Source of the DNA: Saprospirales bacterium | GTDB taxonomy: Bacteria; Bacteroidota; Bacteroidia; Chitinophagales; Saprospiraceae | Reading direction: 5' to 3' | Length of the DNA stretch: 23,953 bases | Assembly (NCBI GenBank): GCA_003559985.1 | Contig: PWJP01000221.1 | Coordinates: 1-23,953, forward strand | Shown here: one piece after another, positions 7,792 to 16,147 of the stretch | Position numbering within the stretch: position 1 is the first letter of the stretch | Layout of the letters: each line of letters begins with the position of its first letter | Notes under the pieces: generated by a model | Seen by the model: only the letters and a program-made list of their open reading frames with translations | What the model was told of the DNA's origin: nothing | Databases searched by the model: none | Position numbers and translations under genes: made by a program

Positions 7792-8115
7792 ATGGAAAGT
7801 ATTAAGATAAAAGCAATAGACAGAGATGGCGTAGGGCACACGATTGAAGCTCCTGTGGATATGAATCTGAACCTGATGGAGGCCCTTAAGGGATCGGGTT
7901 TGGATGTCAAAGCCACCTGCGGAGGAATGGCCCTCTGTTCAACTTGCCATGTGTATATTCTCACGGAACATAAATTACCCGAACCCACGGAAGACGAGGA
8001 GGATATGCTCGATTCCGCTTTTTTAGTTGAAGACAACAGCAGGTTGGGTTGTCAGTTGCGCATAGAGCCCGATATGGATGGTTTAGCTGTCCAATTGGCA
8101 CCGGATGGAGATTGA
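7792..8115 (+). CDS. 2Fe-2S ferredoxin (adrenodoxin/ISC type)
   Basis: A 107-residue cytosolic electron carrier. Four cysteines at 43, 49, 52 and 87 give C-x5-C-x2-C-x34-C, the vertebrate-type (adrenodoxin/ISC) pattern rather than the plant C-x4-C-x2-C pattern. The acidic stretch near 64-72 is where such ferredoxins dock to reductases. Its ATG is 4 bp after the FNR stop, so the two are almost certainly translated from one mRNA and probably act together. No ISC assembly or P450 genes are near, so the final electron acceptor is unknown. Confidence 0.9.
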   Translation: MESIKIKAIDRDGVGHTIEAPVDMNLNLMEALKGSGLDVKATCGGMALCSTCHVYILTEHKLPEPTEDEEDMLDSAFLVEDNSRLGCQLRIEPDMDGLAVQLAPDGD

Positions 8116-8123
8116 AATAGCTG

Positions 8124-8504
8124 CTATCCGCCTGTCTCCTTTTTCAATTCTGCAATTTGGCTCTGCCACAAGTGCTTTTGATCATCCACATCGTCCTCAT
8201 CAGCATAGTCGGTTAATTCCAATATGGTTTCGTTGGTCACACCGGATTTTGAAAGGCGGTATTCAAAATACTCATCCTCATTATCCGCATCATCCCATTT
8301 AAACCGAAGGCGCTCTTCCTCAACATGCTCAACCAAAATCGCTTTTTCGGCGTATCCTTCCCAGTAGAAGGTGTACACATCATCGTCAATATCCACCTCG
8401 TCACAAAACCAGCGTACAAGGCAGGATGGTGTCGTTAGAAAGTTGTAGAGTATGGCCGGGGAAGCCTTGAACAGAAACTCCATTTCGAATTGAACTCGCT
8501 TCAT
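8124..8504 (-). CDS. START-like domain protein (SRPBCC superfamily)
   Basis: The open frame reaches 8561, but the best start is the ATG whose complement lies at 8502-8504, giving a 126-residue protein beginning M-K-R-V-Q-F-E-M-E-F. That start aligns with the usual beginning of the small Bacteroidota START-like family (K-x-x-F-E-x-E-F ... A-S-P-x-I-L-Y-x-x-L-x-T-P-S). The middle has a W-F-C-D-E-V-D segment, F-x-W-x-G, and an acidic R-F-K-W-D-D-A-D-N-E-D-E-Y-F-E stretch. The helix-grip fold usually holds a hydrophobic ligand, but no ligand is known. The gene converges on the ferredoxin gene with an 8-bp gap. Confidence 0.8.
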   Translation of the reverse strand: MKRVQFEMEFLFKASPAILYNFLTTPSCLVRWFCDEVDIDDDVYTFYWEGYAEKAILVEHVEEERLRFKWDDADNEDEYFEYRLSKSGVTNETILELTDYADEDDVDDQKHLWQSQIAELKKETGG

Positions 8505-8896
8505 GTTGTCATTATTTTTTTGACTGTGCAATAATAGGGCGCCGGTAATAGTTAGTTGCAACGGCAGGTTTAATTATTGGTCCTGCAATACAGTGTGATG
8601 CAGACTCTTGGTAATTATTCCGGACGCCATATGTCCTTTATTAGCCCGCAAGTAAATATTTTTTTATGGAATTAATAATTATTTGAACTTTTTTTTCTGA
8701 AAAAGGCTTGAAAGGGGTATGTTTGCAGCTTTTTTCAAGGGCGAATCGGTAATCCAAGCCGGAATCAAACAATGGCATCGAACAAAACCCTGCTTAAACG
8801 GTTTGTCATCAACAAAACATGGAATTGGGCTTTTTGAGTCATTCTGCTGGATGAAGAATGTACGATTGATTTATTATACAACAAACTAATCCTTAC
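8505..8896. other. 392-bp divergent intergenic region between the START-like gene and rpoD
   Basis: This holds the upstream regions of two divergent genes. For the minus gene, CAATAATA at 8529-8536 with CAA at 8559-8561 reads on the minus strand as TTG-22 bp-TATTATTG, an imperfect promoter. For rpoD, TATGTTTG lies at 8718-8725. An AT-rich stretch at 8658-8696 precedes it. A 21-codon reading frame (8772-8837) lies in the rpoD leader. Nothing else was recognised. Confidence 0.5.
8718..8725 (+). promoter_or_regulatory. TAnnTTTG-type -7 element of rpoD
   Basis: TATGTTTG is an exact match to the -7 consensus. The -33 region is only a T-rich tract (about 8690-8697), not a clean TTG. Transcription from here would give a leader of about 165 nt before the rpoD ATG. 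Confidence 0.5.
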
Positions 8897-9766
8897 ATGA
8901 GACAGTTAAAAATTACAAAATCTATTACCAACAGGGAGAGCCAATCCCTGGAGAAATACCTCCAAGAAATTGGCAAAGTTGACCTACTGACTCCCGAAGA
9001 GGAAGTGGATTTGGCAAAGCGCATTAAAGAGAACGACCAGGTTGCTTTGGAAAAGTTGACCAAGGCCAATCTGCGGTTTGTGGTTTCAGTAGCAAAGCAG
9101 TATCAAAATCAGGGACTTTCTCTCAGTGACCTTATAAACGAAGGTAATCTCGGTCTAATTAAAGCTGCTCAGCGATTTGACGAAACCAGGGGATTTAAGT
9201 TTATCTCCTATGCTGTTTGGTGGATTAGGCAGTCTATTCTTCAGGCTCTGGCTGAACAATCTCGTATTGTCAGGCTGCCGCTCAATAAAGTGGGCTCCCT
9301 GAATAAAATCAACCGCGCATTTTCAGAATTGGAACAGGAGTACGAAAGAGAGCCCTCCGCTGAGGAACTCTCAGATTCTCTTGAGATTTCTACCGACGAG
9401 GTGGAAACTACTCTCGGCGTGGCTTCTCGGCATGTCTCCGTTGACGCTCCATTCGTGGAGGGAGAAGATAATACTCTCCTGGATGTACTTGAAAATAATA
9501 CTACACCGGATACAGACGACAGCCTGGATTACGCCGACTCACTCCGCAAGGAAATCGAGCGTTCTCTCGGTACTCTTACAGAAAGACAGAGTGATGTGAT
9601 AAAGCTGTATTTCGGCATTGGAATAGAGCATCCCATGTCGCTGGAAGACATAGGAGATAAATTCGGACTTACGCGAGAGCGGGTTCGTCAGATAAAAGAT
9701 AAGGCGATCAATAAACTGCGCTCCACTTCAAGGAGTAAATTGTTGAAAAATTACCTGGCCCTTTAA
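8897..9766 (+). CDS. rpoD: RNA polymerase primary sigma factor RpoD (SigA), short Bacteroidota form
   Basis: A 289-residue sigma-70 protein. Region 1.2 is at about 18-45 (L-E-K-Y-L-Q-E-I-G followed by L-T-P-E-E-E). Region 2 follows with N-L-R-F-V-V near 63-68, [10 protein letters not shown], and the promoter-opening [11 protein letters not shown]. Region 3 is at about 130-200. Region 4.2 has the helix-turn-helix [18 protein letters not shown]. Region 1.1 is missing, which is normal for Bacteroidota, whose primary sigma is about 287 residues. It recognises TTG/TAnnTTTG promoters, several of which occur in this window. A strong terminator follows, so the gene appears to be a monocistronic unit. 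Confidence 0.97.
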   Translation: MRQLKITKSITNRESQSLEKYLQEIGKVDLLTPEEEVDLAKRIKENDQVALEKLTKANLRFVVSVAKQYQNQGLSLSDLINEGNLGLIKAAQRFDETRGFKFISYAVWWIRQSILQALAEQSRIVRLPLNKVGSLNKINRAFSELEQEYEREPSAEELSDSLEISTDEVETTLGVASRHVSVDAPFVEGEDNTLLDVLENNTTPDTDDSLDYADSLRKEIERSLGTLTERQSDVIKLYFGIGIEHPMSLEDIGDKFGLTRERVRQIKDKAINKLRSTSRSKLLKNYLAL

Positions 9767-9794
9767 CACATTGAAAAGGCCAAAATAACTTTGA

Positions 9795-9826
9795 GGGGAA
9801 GTGCATCATTATCTGCTTCCCCTTTT
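9795..9826 (+). terminator. Rho-independent terminator after rpoD
   Basis: GGGGAAG (9795-9801) pairs perfectly with CTTCCCC (9816-9822) over a 14-nt loop, followed directly by TTTT (9823-9826). It lies 29 bp after the rpoD stop. Confidence 0.8.
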
Positions 9827-9880
9827 GCTTTATTCACTTTATTTGCTGAAATTTGCAGCTCAAATTAAACACTTCTACTG

Positions 9881-11341
9881 ATGCCAAAACAAATAAAGTC
9901 CCATGTGGACAGTACCCTTAAGAACTGGAGGAAAGAGGAGAAAAAAGCCATAAAGTTGCTAAAGGTCGTAGGAGACCTGCGCTTCGATAGAGGCATTGAG
10001 CTTGTTCTTTTCAGAAGAGATATCTACGACAGTCGTCCTTCACAAGTGATCCATAATCACCATCACGGCAGCAATTACACTTCCAATCCAATTACCATTG
10101 ATGACACCCTGGATGTAGCCAGAGCAATTGAGAGGATGGAAAGCCTGGCGCCCTCCCGGATTGACATTGGAAAAATTGCAGCCAACTTCAAAAAAGGAGG
10201 AAATGGGCTGGATTTGGAGAGCTGGCTTAAAGACCTGTTTGCGGATGCACTTACCGGGGAGTCTGGTGAAATTGAACCCAGAGACGTTGTATTATACGGA
10301 TTTGGTAGGATTGGAAGACTGCTCGCAAGACGGATAATCGAACTTACCGGGAGGGGGGACCAACTCAGATTGAGAGCGGTGGTTATTCGCCCGAAGATGA
10401 AGGACAAAAATGCCGAATTACATAAGCGCGCCTCCTTGCTGCAATCGGATTCCATTCACGGGGAATTCGGCGGCAGTGTTCGGGTCGATGAAGAATCCGG
10501 TGATTTGGTTGTCAATGGCAACCGCATCAAAGTCATTTTTGCCGGACATCCATCGGAAATTAATTATCTGGATTACGGTATTGAAAATGCCATGGTGATT
10601 GATAATACCGGGGTTTTTAGGGATCGTGAGGCTCTATCTATTCACCTGAGACCCGGCATTGACAAGGTGATGCTCACCGCCCCGGCCAAAGATGTGGACA
10701 ATATTGTCTATGGCGTCAACCACCAACAACTCGATCCAGAGGAAAAGATATTCTGCGCTGCGAGTTGCACCACCAATGCCATTGCTCCGGTATTAAAGGT
10801 ATTTGGAAGTGAGTTTGGCGTAGAGAGTGGACATATCGAAACCATTCACGCCTACACCAGCGACCAGAATTTATTGGACAATTTTCACAAAAAGCCGAGA
10901 AGGGGTCGCGCCGCCGCCATTAACATGGTGTTGACCTCCACAGGCGCTGCCTCTGCCGTGGCTAAAGTTTTGCCCGATCTAGCCGGAAAGTTGACAGGGA
11001 ATGCTGTAAGGGTACCAACCCCGGATGTATCACTGGCTGTGATGAATCTGGTGATTAATGAAAAAGTGGATGTAGAACGCGTCAACAAAGCCATGCGAAA
11101 AGCATCTTTGCACGGAGAAATGGTTGAGCAAATCCACTATTCCACCAGCACGGAATACGTTTCCAGTCACGTAGTTGGATCGACCAGTGCTGCTGTTTTT
11201 GATGCACCCAGTACCATTGTGTCTTCCAGTGGCCGCCAAATAACCGTATATGCCTGGTACGACAATGAGTATGGATATTGCTGCCAGGTGGTGAGATTGG
11301 CCAAGTACGCTTCCAGGGTGCGAAGGTTTGCCTTTTATTGA
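9881..11341 (+). CDS. Glyceraldehyde-3-phosphate dehydrogenase, N-terminally extended form
   Basis: A 486-residue protein. The last 350 residues are a complete GAPDH: G-F-G-R-I-G-R at 140-146 (NAD(P) binding), the catalytic Cys296 in A-S-C-T-T-N-A, and the catalytic base His323 in H-A-Y-T-S-D-Q. The C-terminal W-Y-D-N-E-Y-G-Y motif is intact. It therefore should interconvert glyceraldehyde 3-phosphate and 1,3-bisphosphoglycerate in glycolysis or gluconeogenesis. The first 135 residues form a mostly helical extension, including a His-rich H-N-H-H-H-G at 58-63. Long GAPDHs of about 480 residues are a known separate clade in several Gram-negative groups; the role of the extension is not established to my knowledge. 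It follows the rpoD terminator. Confidence 0.92.
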   Translation: MPKQIKSHVDSTLKNWRKEEKKAIKLLKVVGDLRFDRGIELVLFRRDIYDSRPSQVIHNHHHGSNYTSNPITIDDTLDVARAIERMESLAPSRIDIGKIAANFKKGGNGLDLESWLKDLFADALTGESGEIEPRDVVLYGFGRIGRLLARRIIELTGRGDQLRLRAVVIRPKMKDKNAELHKRASLLQSDSIHGEFGGSVRVDEESGDLVVNGNRIKVIFAGHPSEINYLDYGIENAMVIDNTGVFRDREALSIHLRPGIDKVMLTAPAKDVDNIVYGVNHQQLDPEEKIFCAASCTTNAIAPVLKVFGSEFGVESGHIETIHAYTSDQNLLDNFHKKPRRGRAAAINMVLTSTGAASAVAKVLPDLAGKLTGNAVRVPTPDVSLAVMNLVINEKVDVERVNKAMRKASLHGEMVEQIHYSTSTEYVSSHVVGSTSAAVFDAPSTIVSSSGRQITVYAWYDNEYGYCCQVVRLAKYASRVRRFAFY

Positions 11342-11446
11342 TGTCAGGGAATTGGATTAATCTTAAGAGGATACATTCATTGGCGCAGTTGTTCAATAGC
11401 TTGCCTGACAAACTTTTTAACCCATTTATTCGTTCTGAATCAAAAT

Positions 11447-13066
11447 ATGCCAATGAACGAAGAAAAACCACATGCAGATAGCAGTTATTGGCTGATGCAA
11501 CCCCTTATTTTTGCCCTTTTGCTGGCCCTCGGCTTTAGCCTGGGAGTCTTTTTTAATGGCAGCAGTAATGTGCAGATTATCAAATCCGACAAAAGCCGGT
11601 CAGTCAGTTCCGGATCTATGCATAAGTTGGGTGAAATCCTCAATTTCGTTCAGACAAAATATGTGGACAGTGTGGATGTGGATCATCTCGCGGATGTGGC
11701 TGCCCGCGCAATTCTCGAAGAGCTTGACCCCAATTCTTACTATATCAGTAGAGAGGAGACAGCCGCGGTCAACCAACGCATGCAGGGAAATATGGAGGGT
11801 ATCGGAGTGGAATTTTTTGTGTTTCGCGACAGCCTCCATATCATAGATGTATTCCCTGACGGCCCGGCTGACAAAGCAGATATCAGAACAGGAGATGTCA
11901 TCCTTTCGGTCAATGACAGTCTCGTTACCGGAATGGACAGAACTTTGGAAGATATAATGACCCTTATGAGGTCTGAGCCTGAGCGACCTGTAAGGCTTGA
12001 ATTATTCAGACCTTCCGAAGGGGTGATTAATGAAATAATCGTCACTAGAGGAACTGTACCCATCAACAGCATTGGCGCTTCTTATCTCATTGACGACAAT
12101 TTACTTTACGTTAAAATCAACTCATTTACTTCAAGGACCTACCGGGAATTCATGGAGTCAATTGAGTCGAATATCGACGAGTTTGAGGAATTTGATCTCA
12201 TTCTTGATTTGAGACACAACCCTGGTGGCTATTTGCAAGAAGCGGTAAAAATTTTGAGCCAAATGTTTGGCCAGTCCGGAATGGAATTGGTGAAAACAAG
12301 GGGCTATTCCTCCCAGGAGCGCGTTTACAGAACTACCGGTCAACAATTTTTTCAGGTGGGTAAAGTCGCAGTGTTGATTGATGGAGCATCCGCCTCTGCC
12401 AGTGAAATCATAGCAGGTGTTTTACAAGATAAGGACCGGGGCATAGTAGTAGGTACACCATCTTACGGTAAAGGTTCCGTGCAGGAACACTACCGGCTCA
12501 GAGACGACAGTGCCATTAGATTGACCGTAAGCAGGTATTACATCCCATCCGGCAGGTCCATTTACAAAAAAGAGGAGGGCGATTACTACAGCAGCGATGT
12601 GGCTGACGAATCCTTCGATGTGGGCCAAGCCTTTTTGACAGCCAATGGGAGAAAGGTGTTTGAAGGCAGAGCGATTGAGCCCGATATTCTCATAGAACAG
12701 GACAGTTTTCTCACCAAGCGCTCTTACTCCAGGTTCAGAAACACCATCAATCGCCTTGCTTTTGTCTATTTTAGAGAATCTTTAGGCAGCACTGAAGAAA
12801 ATACTTCAACTGGAACTGCTATAGAAATCCCCGAGGATTGGAAGGAAGATTTTTTGGAATTGGCGGAGGAGGAGTTTGGCAATCGCGATATTGAAGAGGA
12901 CCTGATGAAATACAGTGAGCGTGTGCAAAACCTACTCAAGGCTCGTATAGCCCGTTACGAGTATGGTCAGGCTAGTTACTACAAGCAGCTCAACCGCGAC
13001 GATCCTTTTGTCATAATGGCCACAGAGGCGCTATACTCCGATTATCAGGCCATGCTGGAAAATTAA
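11447..13066 (+). CDS. S41-family C-terminal processing protease
   Basis: A 539-residue protein with one N-terminal membrane anchor (about 18-37), so the body is periplasmic. Order of domains: an N-terminal helical segment (55-120), a PDZ domain (about 118-200), and the S41 protease core (210-400). The catalytic dyad is Ser317 in D-G-A-S-A-S-A-S-E and Lys342 in S-Y-G-K-G-S-V-Q, 25 residues apart as in algal D1 protease. The substrate-backbone loop L-D-L-R-H-N-P-G-G is at 253-261. A C-terminal helical tail follows (460-539). Relatives trim the C termini of periplasmic and envelope proteins. Two starts, ATG 11447 and ATG 11453, are equally possible. It begins 105 bp after the GAPDH gene. Confidence 0.92.
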   Translation: MPMNEEKPHADSSYWLMQPLIFALLLALGFSLGVFFNGSSNVQIIKSDKSRSVSSGSMHKLGEILNFVQTKYVDSVDVDHLADVAARAILEELDPNSYYISREETAAVNQRMQGNMEGIGVEFFVFRDSLHIIDVFPDGPADKADIRTGDVILSVNDSLVTGMDRTLEDIMTLMRSEPERPVRLELFRPSEGVINEIIVTRGTVPINSIGASYLIDDNLLYVKINSFTSRTYREFMESIESNIDEFEEFDLILDLRHNPGGYLQEAVKILSQMFGQSGMELVKTRGYSSQERVYRTTGQQFFQVGKVAVLIDGASASASEIIAGVLQDKDRGIVVGTPSYGKGSVQEHYRLRDDSAIRLTVSRYYIPSGRSIYKKEEGDYYSSDVADESFDVGQAFLTANGRKVFEGRAIEPDILIEQDSFLTKRSYSRFRNTINRLAFVYFRESLGSTEENTSTGTAIEIPEDWKEDFLELAEEEFGNRDIEEDLMKYSERVQNLLKARIARYEYGQASYYKQLNRDDPFVIMATEALYSDYQAMLEN

Positions 13067-13159
13067 TTATTCTGCCTGATGGTGCGATTGAAGTGTCTGT
13101 ATTTCCTAACTTGCGCCTTCTAACCGGTCCATGGTCGAGCAAAAAGATTAGTTGTCAAT

Positions 13160-13639
13160 ATGAATTCCAACCAAAAAATATGCGTTTTTCCGGGTTCTTT
13201 TGATCCGATCACAAAGGGTCACATCGATCTCGTCAAAAGAGCAATACCACTTTTTGATAAAATTGTGGTCGCTGTAGGTGTCAACACCAAGAAAAAATAC
13301 CTCTTTGAACTGGACAGACGACTGGATTGGTTGCGTGAGGTCTTTCGGCCCTATTCAAATGTGGAAGTTGATTACTTTGAGGGGCTGACAGTCAGGTATT
13401 GCGAAAACATTGGCGCATCTTATTTGTTGCGAGGACTGAGGAATGCATCCGATTTTGATTACGAAAAAACCATATCCCAATTGAATAGTATCATCGGCAA
13501 GGATATGGAGACAATTTTTCTTATCAGTCGCCCGGAATTTTCCCATATCAGTTCTACGATAGTTCGGGAAATCATACTTGGCGATGGAGATGCAAGGCCC
13601 TTTGTACCAGAGGAAATTGATTTAAAACGATTAACATAA
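13160..13639 (+). CDS. coaD: Pantetheine-phosphate adenylyltransferase CoaD
   Basis: A 159-residue cytosolic enzyme that joins ATP and 4'-phosphopantetheine to make dephospho-CoA, the fourth step of CoA synthesis. The nucleotidyltransferase signature G-S-F-D-P-x-T-x-G-H is at 12-21. The family motifs R-G-L-R-N-x-S-D-F-D-Y-E (about 90-101) and the C-terminal I-S-S-T-I-V-R-E-I (about 130-138) are present. Length is normal. It is 93 bp after the protease gene and 16 bp before pruA on the same strand, so coaD and pruA may share a transcript without an obvious metabolic link. Confidence 0.96.
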   Translation: MNSNQKICVFPGSFDPITKGHIDLVKRAIPLFDKIVVAVGVNTKKKYLFELDRRLDWLREVFRPYSNVEVDYFEGLTVRYCENIGASYLLRGLRNASDFDYEKTISQLNSIIGKDMETIFLISRPEFSHISSTIVREIILGDGDARPFVPEEIDLKRLT

Positions 13640-13655
13640 AAAATTTTTAGAATCT

Positions 13656-15281
13656 ATGTCAAATGCTTATTTTATTCCGCCATCAGCTTACAATGAGCCG
13701 GTCCTGGACCACGCACCCGGCAGCCCCGAGCGCGAACAACTGGTTGAGAAGCTCAAGGAAATGAAATCCAAAAAAGTAGATGTACCGATGTACATTGGTG
13801 GTGAGCAGGTTTTTACCGATAACAAAGTGACCATGCGGTCGCCCTACGATCTTTCTCAGGAATTGGGAACCTACAGCAAAGGTGAAGAGCGCCATGTGAG
13901 GGATGCCATCGATGCTGCTATGAAGGCCAAGAGTGAGTGGGAAAACACCCCCTGGCAGGAACGGGCTGCTATTTTCCTCAAAGCTGCAGATTTGCTCGTT
14001 GGACCCTATCGAGCTAAAATGAATGCTGCTACAATGATGGGGCAATCAAAAAATATATTTCAGTCGGAGATTGACGCCATTTGTGAATTGGCAGATTTTT
14101 GGCGTTTCAATGTTCAGTTCATGGCCGAAATTTACGAGAATCAACCTAGAAGTGATTTCGGCATTTGGAACAGAACGGAATATCGACCGCTTGAGGGCTT
14201 TGTTTTTGCCATAACACCATTCAACTTTACAGCCATTGCCGGTAATCTGCCATCTACGCCAGCCATGTTGGGTAACACTGTGGTTTGGAAAGCTGCAGAG
14301 AGCCAGATTTATGCCGCAAACGTGATTATGGAAATACTCACCGAGGCCGGACTTCCTCCGGGAGTTATCAATTTTATCCATGTGAGCGGGCCGGTTGCCG
14401 GGGATGTGATTTTCAATCATCCCGATTTTGGAGGCCTGCACTTTACGGGTAGCACGGGTGTATTTAAGTCACTTTGGAAAACCATTGGAGAGAATATCGA
14501 CAAATACAGGTCCTATCCCAGAATAGTAGGGGAGACCGGAGGAAAAGACTTTGTGGTGGCGCATCCGTCGGCTGATAAGAAAGCCCTGACCACAGCCCTG
14601 GTTAGAGGTGCCTTTGAATTTCAGGGACAAAAATGCTCCGCAGCTTCAAGAGCCTACATCCCAAAATCCATGTGGGCGGAGGTGAAGGAAATGCTTTTGA
14701 AGGACCTCAGTTCCATCAAAATGGGGAGTCCGGAGGATTTCTCAAATTTTGTAAATGCCGTTATTGATGAGAAGGCTTTTGACAAGATCAAGAGTTATAT
14801 TGATCAGGCGAAGAGTGACGGAGATGCGGAAATCATCGCAGGTGGAAAGGCCGACAAATCCAAGGGGTACTTTATCGAGCCTACGGTAATTGTGGCTAAA
14901 GACCCGAAATACCGAACCATGTGCGAGGAAATCTTTGGACCTGTACTCACGATTTATGTCTATGAGGACGATAAGTTTGACGAAGTGCTGGAGCTAGTGG
15001 ACAACACCTCTCCATATGCCTTGACAGGAGCGATCTTCTCTCAGGACAGGTACGCTATTGATAAAGCAACAAAGGCCCTCAGACACTCTGCCGGCAACTA
15101 CTACATCAATGACAAGCCCACAGGTGCGGTAGTCGGGCAGCAGCCCTTTGGCGGTGCGAGAGGTTCAGGGACCAATGACAAAGCGGGTGATATCCTGAAT
15201 CTGTACCGGTGGATTTCACAGCGAACCATTAAGGAGACATTCAACCCTCCTAAGGATTACCGATATCCGTTCCTGGGTTGA
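13656..15281 (+). CDS. pruA: L-glutamate gamma-semialdehyde (1-pyrroline-5-carboxylate) dehydrogenase
   Basis: A 541-residue aldehyde dehydrogenase that oxidises glutamate semialdehyde (from P5C) to glutamate with NAD+, the second step of proline breakdown. The catalytic Glu293 lies in G-E-T-G-G-K-D-F and the catalytic Cys327 in G-Q-K-C-S-A-A-S-R. The P-F-N-F-T motif (188-192) and F-T-G-S-T-G (263-268) complete the cofactor pocket. The N-terminal P-x-x-Y-N-E-P-V segment and the length match the stand-alone P5CDH of the human ALDH4A1 type rather than the bifunctional PutA. No proline dehydrogenase gene is in the window. The last 32 bp overlap the minus-strand NUDIX gene tail to tail. Confidence 0.93.
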   Translation: MSNAYFIPPSAYNEPVLDHAPGSPEREQLVEKLKEMKSKKVDVPMYIGGEQVFTDNKVTMRSPYDLSQELGTYSKGEERHVRDAIDAAMKAKSEWENTPWQERAAIFLKAADLLVGPYRAKMNAATMMGQSKNIFQSEIDAICELADFWRFNVQFMAEIYENQPRSDFGIWNRTEYRPLEGFVFAITPFNFTAIAGNLPSTPAMLGNTVVWKAAESQIYAANVIMEILTEAGLPPGVINFIHVSGPVAGDVIFNHPDFGGLHFTGSTGVFKSLWKTIGENIDKYRSYPRIVGETGGKDFVVAHPSADKKALTTALVRGAFEFQGQKCSAASRAYIPKSMWAEVKEMLLKDLSSIKMGSPEDFSNFVNAVIDEKAFDKIKSYIDQAKSDGDAEIIAGGKADKSKGYFIEPTVIVAKDPKYRTMCEEIFGPVLTIYVYEDDKFDEVLELVDNTSPYALTGAIFSQDRYAIDKATKALRHSAGNYYINDKPTGAVVGQQPFGGARGSGTNDKAGDILNLYRWISQRTIKETFNPPKDYRYPFLG

Positions 15282-15870
15282 AATATTTGAAATATTCCAA
15301 CAATGCCGGATAGTCCCGGATGTTGTTTTTGTACATGATCAATTGAAGTTTTATCAGGGATGCGACCGAAAGTGCGTCCCTGATTTTTTTGTCCTCTACC
15401 CATTGAAATGCTTCAAAAAGGGGGATTTTTCTCCGCTGGAGGTTTTCTGTGCTCTCTTCCTTTGGTCTTCCTTCAGACAATTCCAGGGCGATGTAGGAAA
15501 CCGAACTTTCGTCTGTAACGCTGTTGGACAGATCCATTTCCAAAAAGGGTTTGAGAAGGCCGGCTTTTAAGCCCGTCTCTTCACGAAGTTCCCTTTTGGC
15601 ACCCTCTAATGGGTCAGTGCCCACGGGGCCACCGCCCTCCGGGATTTCCCAACTGTAAGAATTCAAGGGGAACCTGAATTGGCCTACCATCCAGGTGTTT
15701 AGGTTTTCGTCCACCGGCAAAATGGCAATGGCCCGGTTTTTAAAATGGACGTGGCCGTAGATGCCGGGATTACCGGATGGGTCAAGTACGTCATTGTGAA
15801 AAACAGCAATCCACGGATTGTCATAAGCTTCCTCCTTCGAAATTACCGTCCAGTCACCTCTTTTTTTCAT
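15250..15870 (-). CDS. NUDIX hydrolase (ADP-ribose pyrophosphatase-like)
   Basis: A 206-residue protein on the minus strand. The NUDIX box lies at about 79-101 and ends with a full R-E-L-R-E-E-T-G-L. The glutamate seven residues before that R-E is replaced by Thr85 in G-T-D-P-L-E-G-A-K. The preceding W-E-I-P-E-G-G-G-P pattern (74-82) is typical of NDP-sugar or ADP-ribose hydrolases. The essential metal-binding E-E pair (97, 98) is kept, so activity is likely. It hydrolyses a nucleoside diphosphate linked to another moiety; the exact substrate is unknown. Its 3' end overlaps the pruA end by 32 bp, convergently, and the frame of each gene is intact. Confidence 0.88.
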   Translation of the reverse strand: MKKRGDWTVISKEEAYDNPWIAVFHNDVLDPSGNPGIYGHVHFKNRAIAILPVDENLNTWMVGQFRFPLNSYSWEIPEGGGPVGTDPLEGAKRELREETGLKAGLLKPFLEMDLSNSVTDESSVSYIALELSEGRPKEESTENLQRRKIPLFEAFQWVEDKKIRDALSVASLIKLQLIMYKNNIRDYPALLEYFKYFNPGTDIGNP

Positions 15871-16025
15871 TGGTTAATACATTGTTTTCCCAAAGTTCAA
15901 TCTCCTTACGCGAAAGTAATACATCCCGGCAACCCCGAACCATTACCAATCACTTTTTTATGGTTAATGGGGGTATGCTGTCAATGTATATCATGAGGGC
16001 CGGCAAAAAAACTTCAGACCTGCGA

Positions 16026-16033
16026 TAAATTTG
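16026..16033 (+). promoter_or_regulatory. TAnnTTTG-type -7 element before the AI-2E family gene
   Basis: TAAATTTG is an exact consensus match. No TTG at -33 is visible at a good spacing. The gene ATG is at 16148, giving a leader of about 108 nt. Confidence 0.35.
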
Positions 16034-16147
16034 CTTCTTCATAACTGAATTTTACAGGTCTTTAACTCGTTTGAAAGGCGTATCTGATAATCTTCAATCC
16101 AGCTTATTTTAGAAAACTGTATATTGCCCTTTTAAAGCATAGATAAG

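Noticed and set aside
8124..8561. Longer START-like protein starting at 8561
   Set aside because: The first 19 residues do not fit the family, while Met at 8504 matches the conserved N terminus.
11342..11410. Inverted repeat TGTCAGG/CCTGACA after the GAPDH gene as a terminator
   Set aside because: The arms are 55 nt apart, the stem is 7 bp, and the T tract after it is short and interrupted.
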